Assembly: GCA_030603065.1 (NCBI GenBank)
Contig: JAUVYN010000001.1
Coordinates: 1 to 64,000, forward strand
Source: Pseudomonas sp.
GTDB lineage: Bacteria > Pseudomonadota > Gammaproteobacteria > Pseudomonadales > Pseudomonadaceae
Direction of reading: 5' to 3'
Length of the DNA: 64,000 bases
In this document: piece by piece, positions 12,217-19,801 of the stretch
Layout of the letters: each line of letters opens with the position of its first letter
Numbering within the stretch: the first letter of the stretch is position 1
The notes under the pieces: model-generated
What the model was told of the DNA's origin: nothing
Databases searched by the model: none
The model's input: the letters and a program-made list of their open reading frames with translations, nothing else
Position numbers and translations under genes: made by a program

Positions 12217-12244
12217 TTTATAGAAACAATTTGCGTTCTTTCAA
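12217..12244 (-). promoter_or_regulatory. acpP promoter
   Basis: Read on the minus strand: TTGAAA (12244-12239), 16-bp spacer, TATAAA (12222-12217), with a predicted start near 12210 and a leader of about 45 nt ahead of acpP. Confidence 0.7.
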
Positions 12245-12348
12245 GCGCGAATAGTATCTACCTCAAACGGCGGGACCTGGGTCCCACTCCGATGTCACGC
12301 AAAAGCTTGGGCGAAGCATAGCCGCATAGTCCGAGCGTGACTACCTGT

Positions 12349-13092
12349 TCAACTCATGAACATGCCGCCATTTACCGGAATTACTGCGCCGGTAATATAG
12401 CCTGCCGGTTCGCTCGCCAGGAAACCGACTACCGCCGCGATCTCTTCAGCCTGCCCGAGACGCCCCAGGGGGATCTGCTCGAGCATAACGGCACGCTGAC
12501 TATCGGTCAGCGCGCGGGTCATGTCGGTATCGATGAAACCCGGCGCCACGGCGTTGACCGTGATCGCCCGGGAGCCGACTTCGCGGGCCAGGGCCCGAGT
12601 GAAGCCTTCCATCCCCGCCTTGGCCGCGGCGTAATTGGACTGGCCGGCATTACCCATGCCGGCAACCACCGAACTGATGTTGATGATACGCCCCCAGCGG
12701 GCTTTGGTCATACCCCGCAGCACGGCCTTGGACAGACGGTACACCGAACCGAGATTGGTATTGATGATGTCGTCCCATTCGTCGTCCTTCATGCGCATCA
12801 GGAGGTTATCACCCGTGATGCCGGCATTGTTGACGAGCACCGCCGGCGCACCGAAGCGACTGGTCACCTCGTCCAGGACTGCCGAAACCGATGCCGAATC
12901 ACGCACGTCAAGCTTGAGGCCGGCGCCCTTGAAACCCGCTTCGGCCAGGCGATCGGAAATCGCCTGGGCACCGCTTTCGGAGGTGGCCGTCCCAACCACG
13001 ATTGCGCCCTGCGCGGCCAGCTGATGCGCAATGGCGTGGCCGATGCCCCGACTCGCCCCGGTGACCAATGCTACTTTTCCTTCCAGACTCAT
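12349..13092 (-). CDS. fabG: 3-oxoacyl-ACP reductase
   Basis: A 247-residue short-chain dehydrogenase that reduces beta-ketoacyl-ACP with NADPH. The cofactor motif TGASRGIGHA is at about residues 11-20, NNAG at about 87-90, and the catalytic Ser-Tyr-Lys includes SNYAAAKAG. It starts 3 bp after the fabD stop, so it is co-translated with fabD; a small hairpin (12272-12286) and the acpP promoter follow it. Confidence 0.96.
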   Translation of the reverse strand: MSLEGKVALVTGASRGIGHAIAHQLAAQGAIVVGTATSESGAQAISDRLAEAGFKGAGLKLDVRDSASVSAVLDEVTSRFGAPAVLVNNAGITGDNLLMRMKDDEWDDIINTNLGSVYRLSKAVLRGMTKARWGRIINISSVVAGMGNAGQSNYAAAKAGMEGFTRALAREVGSRAITVNAVAPGFIDTDMTRALTDSQRAVMLEQIPLGRLGQAEEIAAVVGFLASEPAGYITGAVIPVNGGMFMS

Positions 13093-13095
13093 GGC

Positions 13096-14043
13096 TCAGC
13101 CTCCCTGATTCAGTTGCTCGAGCGCAGCGGCAAACCCGGCAGCGCCTTCGAGTGAATGCGTATTTACGCCCTTGGCACAACGCTTGTTCAGTCCGGACAG
13201 CACCTTGCCGGGACCACATTCCACCAGTTCGGTCACACCCTGTTCTGCAAGATATTCGATGCTCTGCACCCAGCGTACCGGGCTATAGAGCTGCTCGACC
13301 AGCAACGCCCGCAGCGCAGCAAGGTCGGAAGCCGGACGCGCGGTAACGTTCTGCACCAGAGTGATCTGCGGAGCGCTCCAGTCGAGTCCGGCAAAATCTT
13401 CGGCCAATTGCTCGGCAGCAGGTTTCATCAGGGTGCAGTGGGACGGCACGCTGACCGGCAGCGCGATCGCACGCTTGGCACCCGCGGACTTGCAGGCTTC
13501 GATTGCACGATCGACCGCGGCCGCCTTTCCGGCGATCACGACCTGACCCGGCGCGTTGAAGTTCACCGCACTGACTACTTCTCCTTGCGCAACTTGGGCG
13601 CAGAGCTCGATGATCTGCTCGTCACCCAGGCCAAGTATCGCAGCCATGGCACCCTCTCCCGCCGGAACCGCCTGCTGCATCAACTGACCGCGGCGCTCGA
13701 CCAGACGCGCGGCATCGGCAAAACCCAGCACTCCCGCAGCAACCAGTGCCGAGTACTCGCCGAGACTGTGTCCAGCAACGAACGCCGGACGCGCGCCCCC
13801 CTGCGCGCACCAGAGGCGCCAGAGCGCCACGGATGCCGCGAGAATGGCCGGTTGAGTACGATCGGTGCGATTGAGATCCGCTTCCGGCCCATCCTGGCAA
13901 AGTTTCCACAGATCGTACCCGAGGGCTGCAGAGGCTTCAGCAAAGGTATCGAGCACTTCGGGATATTGCGCAGCCAGGTCGGCGAGCATGCCAACCGTTT
14001 GGGACCCCTGGCCAGGAAATACGAACGCGAGGTTTGTTGTCAT
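13096..14043 (-). CDS. fabD: Malonyl-CoA:ACP transacylase
   Basis: A 315-residue enzyme that charges ACP with malonate. It begins with the VFPGQGSQ motif, and the nucleophilic Ser93 is in GHSLGEYSAL; the catalytic His lies in the SVPSHC segment. It is positioned between plsX and fabG, 87 bp after plsX. Confidence 0.96.
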   Translation of the reverse strand: MTTNLAFVFPGQGSQTVGMLADLAAQYPEVLDTFAEASAALGYDLWKLCQDGPEADLNRTDRTQPAILAASVALWRLWCAQGGARPAFVAGHSLGEYSALVAAGVLGFADAARLVERRGQLMQQAVPAGEGAMAAILGLGDEQIIELCAQVAQGEVVSAVNFNAPGQVVIAGKAAAVDRAIEACKSAGAKRAIALPVSVPSHCTLMKPAAEQLAEDFAGLDWSAPQITLVQNVTARPASDLAALRALLVEQLYSPVRWVQSIEYLAEQGVTELVECGPGKVLSGLNKRCAKGVNTHSLEGAAGFAAALEQLNQGG

Positions 14044-14130
14044 TCAGCCTTCCTCGTAGCTTTATTTATCGAAATACCAAGATTTTCGAGCGAAACCTGT
14101 GCCGGTTTGATGTCAGGTATCGCGGCGGGG

Positions 14131-15153
14131 TCACAGGCGCAAAGCCTGATGTGCGGCCAGCCGACTGGCAATACGCTCAGGCAGTCGGGCCTGGGCGGCC
14201 TGAGCAGCATAGGCGATCGCTGCCTCGAAAGCCGCTTGATCTGCCCCGCCATGGCTTTTCACCACCACTCCATTCAGACCCAGCAGACTGGCGCCGTTGT
14301 ACCGTCTTGGATCATGGCGATCACGCACGGGTTTCAGTGCCCGACGCAACAGAGGCGCCATGAGCCGCAGCAGATGGTTGCTCGCAAGTGCACGACGGGT
14401 TTCTTCCTGTAAATAGCTGGCCAACCCCTCGCTGGCCTTGAGCACCACATTGCCAACGAAGCCGTCGCACACCACTACATCAGCCTGATCCTTGAACAGA
14501 CCGTCGCCCTCTATGTGGCCGATGTAATTGAGATCTGCACATTGACGCAGCAACTCGGACACTTCCCGAACCCGGACACTCCCCTTGTGAACCTCACTGC
14601 CTATGTTCAACAACCCTATCCGAGGCCGCTGCATACCAGTCAGCTCGCTGACCGCTTCGGCCCCCATTATGGCGAACTCGAAAAGCTGTCGGGCGCTGCT
14701 GTCGACGTTGGCGCCCAGATCCAGCACATGGCAACCTTTGCCATAAACTGGCAGCGCGGCCATGATTGCCGGACGCTGGATGCCATCCAGAGTGCCCAGG
14801 ATCGACCTGGAAAGCACCATCAGTGCACCAGTACTACCGGCGCTCAAACAACCGTCAGCAGTGCCATCCCTTACCTGCTCGATGGCCAGGCGCATGGAAG
14901 CATCACGCTTGCCACGCAGGACGGCAGCCGGCGAATCGTCGGGGAGAATGGTTTCGGAACAGGGAACGACGCGGACACGAGAGACCGGGAGCGCATGCTC
15001 CTGAACAAGAGACTCCAGCGGATCGGCAGATCCGACCAGAACAACCTCGAGCTCGGGGAGAGCAGCGAGACTGCGGGCAACGGCGGGGATAATGCAGCGG
15101 GGACCGAAGTCCCCGCCCATCACATCAATCGCAAGGCGGACTGACGTGGACAA
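14131..15153 (-). CDS. plsX: Phosphate acyltransferase PlsX
   Basis: A 340-residue enzyme that converts acyl-ACP to acyl-phosphate, the donor for PlsY in phospholipid synthesis. Family signatures: IDVMGGDFGP near the N-terminus, VGSADP, SAGSTGALM and VVVCDGFVGN. It starts 3 bp after rpmF, the universal rpmF-plsX linkage. It is a peripheral membrane enzyme in known members. Confidence 0.96.
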   Translation of the reverse strand: MSTSVRLAIDVMGGDFGPRCIIPAVARSLAALPELEVVLVGSADPLESLVQEHALPVSRVRVVPCSETILPDDSPAAVLRGKRDASMRLAIEQVRDGTADGCLSAGSTGALMVLSRSILGTLDGIQRPAIMAALPVYGKGCHVLDLGANVDSSARQLFEFAIMGAEAVSELTGMQRPRIGLLNIGSEVHKGSVRVREVSELLRQCADLNYIGHIEGDGLFKDQADVVVCDGFVGNVVLKASEGLASYLQEETRRALASNHLLRLMAPLLRRALKPVRDRHDPRRYNGASLLGLNGVVVKSHGGADQAAFEAAIAYAAQAAQARLPERIASRLAAHQALRL

Positions 15154-15156
15154 GAC

Positions 15157-15339
15157 TTATTCGTCGTTGTCCTTGTTTACCACCTGACGGCCGCGGTAGA
15201 AACCATCCGGGGAGACGTGGTGACGAAGGTGAGTCTCGCCAGTGGTCTTGTCCACGGACAGCGCAGGTGCGGACAGGGCATCGTGGGAACGACGCATGTC
15301 GCGCGCGGAACGGGACTTTTTGTTCTGCTGTACAGCCAT
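15157..15339 (-). CDS. rpmF: 50S ribosomal protein L32
   Basis: A 60-residue basic protein beginning [19 protein letters not shown], with the C-terminal [15 protein letters not shown] typical of L32. It lacks the CxxC pairs of zinc-binding L32 paralogues, so it is the zinc-free form. It sits between yceD and plsX. Confidence 0.98.
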   Translation of the reverse strand: MAVQQNKKSRSARDMRRSHDALSAPALSVDKTTGETHLRHHVSPDGFYRGRQVVNKDNDE

Positions 15340-15357
15340 GACTTTAAGCTCCTAAGC

Positions 15358-15879
15358 TCAGGTATCGCGTTTCAACTTGGCCAGCACGCTGAAAGGATTG
15401 GGCTTCTCGGCCTCTTCCTCCGGCTCCGCTTCGTCGGGCTCGTATCCGGGCGGATGCTGACAGGTGTCCATCGGATGCATGGGAACGGCCGGCAGAGCCA
15501 GCAAGAGTTCGTCTTCGATCAGCGCGTGCAGATCGAGCTTGTCTTCATCCAGAATTACGGGTTCGTAGTAACCGGGCAGGTTTTTGGCCGCCTCGTCACT
15601 ACCCACAAACGCCACATCACATTCGCTATCGAGCTGCACCATCACCTGCTCCAGGCAGCGCTGACAAATCAGCGCAACCTCGACCTGATAATGACCGTGC
15701 ATGGTGCTCAGGCCCTGCTCATCCCGGGCGAACGACAGTTCGACCTGGACATCGCCAGCCGGCGCATCCAGCAGGGCGCTCAGGCGGGGCATTCTGTCAG
15801 CCGGCACGGTCCCGTTGAGGACGATGTTGCGGTCTATCAGACGCCGTGGTTCGATGTGTGCGGGTATGGGTCCAGACAT
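15358..15879 (-). CDS. yceD: YceD/DUF177 family protein
   Basis: A 173-residue DUF177 protein, conserved upstream of rpmF in most bacteria and linked in plants and E. coli to 23S rRNA accumulation. It carries the family Cys motif (ICQRCLEQV, about residues 70-78), an acidic C-terminus and a PIPAHIEPRRL start that aligns with pseudomonad homologues. The ATG is only about 3 nt from the predicted transcription start (see the promoter at 15889-15917), and no Shine-Dalgarno sequence can fit. It is the first gene of the yceD-rpmF-plsX unit and is divergent from yceF. Confidence 0.92.
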   Translation of the reverse strand: MSGPIPAHIEPRRLIDRNIVLNGTVPADRMPRLSALLDAPAGDVQVELSFARDEQGLSTMHGHYQVEVALICQRCLEQVMVQLDSECDVAFVGSDEAAKNLPGYYEPVILDEDKLDLHALIEDELLLALPAVPMHPMDTCQHPPGYEPDEAEPEEEAEKPNPFSVLAKLKRDT

Positions 15880-15888
15880 AAGCGCGCA

Positions 15889-15917
15889 ATTCTAGGGAGG
15901 CGAGCCCTCGCTGTCAA
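15889..15917 (-). promoter_or_regulatory. Consensus sigma-70 promoter of yceD-rpmF-plsX
   Basis: On the minus strand: TTGACA (15917-15912), exactly 17 bp, TAGAAT (15894-15889). The predicted transcription start is near 15882, about 3 nt before the yceD ATG at 15879. Confidence 0.8.
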
Positions 15918-16017
15918 AAGCTATTTGAGAAAAATACCCTGACGCCGGCTGCCATTCGACGAAACACTATAGAATGTAGCAAAACCCTCTGCTCGCCACA
16001 GCATATAAGGAAAGATC

Positions 16018-16596
16018 ATGCGTAACATCGTCCTCGCCTCCGGATCAGCCTACCGGCGGGAGCTTCTGGCGCGACTGGGCCTTCCCTTCGACTACGCAGC
16101 GCCAGACATAGATGAAACCGCGCATCCAGGCGAAGCGGCCAGAGCGCTGACCGAACGCCTTTCACTGAGCAAGGCCAGAGCCCTTGCCAAACGCTTTCCG
16201 GACCACTTGATCATCGGCTCAGACCAGGTACTCACGCTGGACGGGCAGCCGGTGAGCAAACCCGGCGACCATACTCGGGCTCGCGAACAACTGCGCCGCT
16301 GCAGCGGCAGGAGCGTGGAGTTCGTTACCGGCCTGTGCCTGCTCGACAGCGCCACTGGGCGCTACCAACTGACCAGCGAACCCTTCACGGTAATCTTTCG
16401 CGAGCTGGCAGATTCCACCATCGAGCGCTACCTCGAGCGCGAGCGCCCCTATGACTGCGCCGGCAGCTTCCGAATGGAGGGGCTTGGCATCAGCCTGTTC
16501 CAGGCACTGCGTGGCGACGATCCCAACAGCCTGATCGGACTACCCCTGATCAGGCTATGCAGCATGCTCGCGAACGAGGGAGTCACGATACCCTGA
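16018..16596 (+). CDS. yceF: Maf-family nucleotide pyrophosphatase (YceF type)
   Basis: A 192-residue Maf protein. The N-terminal LASGSAYRRELL replaces the common SPRR with SAYRR; together with the APDIDE segment this resembles the YceF (7-methyl-GTP pyrophosphatase) branch rather than the dTTP/UTP branch, and the position opposite yceD is that of E. coli yceF. Catalytic acidic residues are in IIGSDQVL. It removes non-canonical nucleotides. A putative -10 (TATAGA, near 15969) precedes it. Convergent with sppA, 19 bp apart. Confidence 0.9.
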   Translation: MRNIVLASGSAYRRELLARLGLPFDYAAPDIDETAHPGEAARALTERLSLSKARALAKRFPDHLIIGSDQVLTLDGQPVSKPGDHTRAREQLRRCSGRSVEFVTGLCLLDSATGRYQLTSEPFTVIFRELADSTIERYLERERPYDCAGSFRMEGLGISLFQALRGDDPNSLIGLPLIRLCSMLANEGVTIP

Positions 16597-16615
16597 GACT
16601 CCCTGCAGCGGACCC

Positions 16616-17623
16616 TCAGCGCAAAGCCGGCATCCCGCCATTCAGACCCAGCTGGGTCGCGACGCCGTTGCCGATGCTGGTGCCGAGCTGGCGTGTGAAG
16701 CGCACGAACGGCGACTCACGATATGTGAAATCGACCGTATGCTCCGCACCAATAATGTCACGAGCGACCGTCGAAGTGCTGGCAAGTCCGTCGACCAGAC
16801 CCAGCTCCAGCGCCTGCTCGCCCGACCATATCAGCCCGGTGAAAATATCCGGATTGTCGCTCAGGCGGTCGCCCCTTCCGGCCCTGACCTGCTCGATGAA
16901 CTGTCGGTGCGTGCGATCCAAAACACCCTGCCAGAACGCACGCTCGTCATCCCGCTCCGGTTGGAACGGGTCGAGAAATGTCTTGTGCTCGCCAGCGGCA
17001 TAGGTGCGTCGCTCGACACCCAGCTTGTCGAGCGTTTCGACGAATCCGAAGCCAGCCGCGGTGACGCCGATGGAGCCTACCAGGCTGGCCTTGTCGGCAT
17101 AGATCTCATCGGCTGCAGCAGCGATATAGTAGGCGCCGGACGCGCCGATGTCCGCGATGACCGCATACAGTCTGATCTGGGGATGCTTGGCGCGGAGCCG
17201 CTTGATCTCGTCGTACACATAGCCCGACTGTACCGGACTGCCGCCAGGACTATTGATCCTCAGCACGATACCGCGCGTGTTCTCGTGCTCGAAAGCACGA
17301 CGCAGGCTGGTTACCAGGTTATCGGCACTGGCCTCCTGCAGGTCGGCGATGGTACCGCGCAACTCCACGATCGCAGTATGCGGCCTGTTGGCACCCTTGC
17401 CCTCACCAAGGCCACCCATTGGCGAAAACAGCATGATCGCGAAGAACAGATAGGCGAAGGTCAGCGTCTTGAAAAAGATTCCCCAGCGCCGCGAGCGACG
17501 CTGCTCCACTATCGAGGCCTGCAGCGTCGTTTCCAGCAAGCGCCAGGCCTTGGCATCCTCTCTGGCGCGCTGCTCGTCTTCCCGTGACCGCATTGGACCC
17601 TGAGTCCACTCATCAGATTGCAT
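16616..17623 (-). CDS. sppA: Signal peptide peptidase SppA, 36K type
   Basis: A 335-residue inner-membrane S49 serine protease that degrades cleaved signal peptides. The start is the Met at 17623, directly after the HAD gene stop; the longer frame from 17671 would begin inside that gene. A transmembrane helix lies near residues 52-72, followed by RINSPGGSP and the active-site segment GASGAYYIAAAAD with the nucleophilic Ser and, further on, the general-base Lys. Part of a unit with the HAD phosphatase and rluC. Confidence 0.93.
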   Translation of the reverse strand: MQSDEWTQGPMRSREDEQRAREDAKAWRLLETTLQASIVEQRRSRRWGIFFKTLTFAYLFFAIMLFSPMGGLGEGKGANRPHTAIVELRGTIADLQEASADNLVTSLRRAFEHENTRGIVLRINSPGGSPVQSGYVYDEIKRLRAKHPQIRLYAVIADIGASGAYYIAAAADEIYADKASLVGSIGVTAAGFGFVETLDKLGVERRTYAAGEHKTFLDPFQPERDDERAFWQGVLDRTHRQFIEQVRAGRGDRLSDNPDIFTGLIWSGEQALELGLVDGLASTSTVARDIIGAEHTVDFTYRESPFVRFTRQLGTSIGNGVATQLGLNGGMPALR

Positions 17624-17625
17624 CT

Positions 17626-18309
17626 TTACACCTCGACTGAACGGCGGGCGCCAAAACGCGGCAGCGCCCAATCGTGAAACTGCCAGAAATTCTCGACACA
17701 GAAGGCGGCGCCGTGGCGCAGCAAGTGTTCCGCGGACTGTGCACCGAAGGCGACTCCGAATCCGCGTAGACCTGCGTTGGCAGCCATCAGCAAATCGTGC
17801 TGACTGTCACCAAGCATGACCGCCTGATTCGGATCAACCGATAGCTCGGCGAGTATTTGCCATAGCATGAGCGGGTCTGGCTTGCTGGCGGTTTCATCCG
17901 CGCAGCGGGTCGCATCGAAGTAGGTCAGCAGCCCATGCTGACGAAGCACCCGATCGAGACCTCGGCGACTCTTGCCGGTAGCGACTGCCAGCAGAAATCC
18001 CGCGCTGCGAAGCGAGTCCAGCGCCTCGAGCACTCCGGGAAACAGCGAACAAGGAGTTTCTTCCAGAGCAATATACTGCGCAGCATAGGCACGAACCAGC
18101 GCTTCGGCGACGGCCGGATCCTCTAGCTCGGGGAACAGCGCCGCGATCGCCTCCGGCAACCCCAGGCCGATGATGTCACGTACCGCCTGCTCCCCAGGCA
18201 CTGCAAGCCCCACGGCATCCGCAGCGTACTGCATGGTCTGGACAATACGGCCGACCGAGTCGGACAAGGTGCCATCCCAGTCGAAAATCAGCAGATGGAC
18301 GTCACTCAT
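17626..18309 (-). CDS. HAD-superfamily hydrolase, phosphoglycolate-phosphatase-like
   Basis: A 227-residue HAD phosphatase. The start is placed at 18309 (MSDVHLLIF), overlapping the rluC stop by 8 bp; the open frame extends upstream inside rluC without family similarity. Motif I is [10 protein letters not shown] with nucleophile Asp10 and Asp12, motif II/III lies around ATGKSRRG, and motif IV is MLGDSQHD. It resembles phosphoglycolate phosphatase, but the substrate is not established. The rluC-HAD-sppA order is conserved in pseudomonads. Confidence 0.88.
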   Translation of the reverse strand: MSDVHLLIFDWDGTLSDSVGRIVQTMQYAADAVGLAVPGEQAVRDIIGLGLPEAIAALFPELEDPAVAEALVRAYAAQYIALEETPCSLFPGVLEALDSLRSAGFLLAVATGKSRRGLDRVLRQHGLLTYFDATRCADETASKPDPLMLWQILAELSVDPNQAVMLGDSQHDLLMAANAGLRGFGVAFGAQSAEHLLRHGAAFCVENFWQFHDWALPRFGARRSVEV

Positions 18310-19276
18310 CGGCGGCAAGCCGGGCCAGGGTCGAATCCCACATTGCGCCGGGTTCAGCACGAACCTCAAGACGACTGCCATCCGGCAGCTCGGCCGCGAG
18401 CGAAACCGCATGGAGAAACAGGCGCTTTCCGCCCAGCGCCCGAACCCTTTGCGAAAACTCGTCATCGCCATACTTGGGATCGCCCGCAATCGGATGCCCT
18501 GCATGCTTGGCGTGCACGCGGATCTGATGAGTTCGCCCAGTAATGGGCCGGGCCTCGACCAGCGTGGCGAAATCACCGAAGCGTCGCAGCACGCTGAACT
18601 CGGTCAGCGACTCCTTGCCCTCGGGACTTACTTCCACCATTCGCTCTCCAGAACGGAGATTGTTTTTCATTAGCGGGGCGTGTACCCGGCGTACCGATCC
18701 GGGCCAGCGACCACGCACCAGCGCGATGTAGCATTTGGTGACGCCGTCAGCCTCGTCATCGCCACGCAGCGCAGCATGAAGATGCCGAAGCATGCTGCGC
18801 CGCTTGGCGATCATCAGACAACCGGAGGTATCCCTATCCAGACGATGTACCAGTTCGAGCTGATCGCACTGCGGTCGCAGCTGACGCATCGCCTCGATCA
18901 CGCCGAAATCCAGGCCGCTGCCACCATGCACAGCAAGCCCGGCGGGCTTGTTGACCACGATCAGCGCCTTGTCCTCATAAAGGATGCTGGATTCGAGCGC
19001 ATTTAGGATGCCCTGCCCCACCAGAGCCGGCTCGTTCGGGGCAGGCAGCCGAACTGGCGGAATGCGAACCGCGTCGCCGGCCTGCAACCGGTAGTCCGGC
19101 TTGATCCGCCCCTTGTTCACCCGCACTTCACCCTTGCGCAAAATACGGTAGATGAGCGTGCGTGGAGCGCCCTTGAGACGGGTTAGCAGGTAATTGTCGA
19201 TACGCTGCCCTGCAATCTCCTCGGAGATCACATCGAGCTGCACGCTGGAGGTCGGTTCGGATACGGGGCTAGTCAT
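18302..19276 (-). CDS. rluC: 23S rRNA pseudouridine synthase RluC
   Basis: A 324-residue RluA-family enzyme. An N-terminal S4 RNA-binding domain (about residues 18-80, with RIDNYLL and GEVRVNKGR) precedes the catalytic domain with HRLDRDTSG containing the catalytic Asp. E. coli RluC modifies U955, U2504 and U2580 of 23S rRNA. The start is taken at 19276. It is divergent from rne, an arrangement conserved in gammaproteobacteria. Confidence 0.94.
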   Translation of the reverse strand: MTSPVSEPTSSVQLDVISEEIAGQRIDNYLLTRLKGAPRTLIYRILRKGEVRVNKGRIKPDYRLQAGDAVRIPPVRLPAPNEPALVGQGILNALESSILYEDKALIVVNKPAGLAVHGGSGLDFGVIEAMRQLRPQCDQLELVHRLDRDTSGCLMIAKRRSMLRHLHAALRGDDEADGVTKCYIALVRGRWPGSVRRVHAPLMKNNLRSGERMVEVSPEGKESLTEFSVLRRFGDFATLVEARPITGRTHQIRVHAKHAGHPIAGDPKYGDDEFSQRVRALGGKRLFLHAVSLAAELPDGSRLEVRAEPGAMWDSTLARLAADE

Positions 19277-19801
19277 GGGCGCATGATACAATTTTTCATG
19301 CAATTGAAGCACTTAAAAAATGCTGATATAGTCCGGCGAGCTGCTTTGTTTGCAGCCGGGGAATTGGCCCGAAAAAGCCTTCAAGTATCCCTAGAAACAC
19401 CGTCATGGAGGCACTGCCTGAGCCGAATACCAGCCGGCGCGCCTCATGATCGAAACCTGCTTGCGTATTGGCAAGCAGAATATTAACCCGCTCCCTGAAA
19501 AGCGATGAGCGGCACCCGATTCAAACGGGTAAGTGTTTAGGTGGAGATGCACAGCTTCAGGATCATGTGACGAGCGCTGACACTTGCCATAAGCGTGTCC
19601 CCGTTCCCAGTCCGGCTGATTCCTCCCTAAAGTTACGTTTCTCTGTACTCGCCACAGATTGAAATCGCTGCCACATGCAGCGTTATGAACTCTGAACAAG
19701 GGCAAGGTTGGCCCAAGCAGAAACACACCTGACACCTAGCGGATGAGTCGTGGGTGCCGTACTCGTGTTTTCCGGGTAGCTCTGGAACACAACGGTACTT
19801 C
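19277..19801 (+). promoter_or_regulatory. rne promoter and long structured 5' leader
   Basis: This 525-bp gap has no credible gene. The promoter is TTGAAG (19304-19309), 17 bp, TATAGT (19327-19332), giving a start near 19339 and a leader of about 460 nt. Stem-loops visible in it: 19341-19357 (GCTGC/GCAGC), 19457-19478 (CTGCTTGC/GCAAGCAG), 19514-19530 (ACCCG/CGGGT), 19579-19599 (GACAC/GTGTC), 19669-19683 (GCTGC/GCAGC), and one near 19757-19798 that pairs GTGTT and CCGT with GGAACAC and ACGG just before the start codon. In E. coli the rne leader mediates autoregulation by RNase E, and the same is inferred here. Confidence 0.7.

Noticed and set aside
13156..14412. A 418-codon open frame opposite fabD and plsX
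   Set aside because: Spans two well-supported genes on the other strand; the translation has no family features.
19468..19662. A possible 64-residue leader peptide in the rne 5' region
   Set aside because: It lacks an ATG start with a Shine-Dalgarno sequence, and the region is better read as structured RNA.
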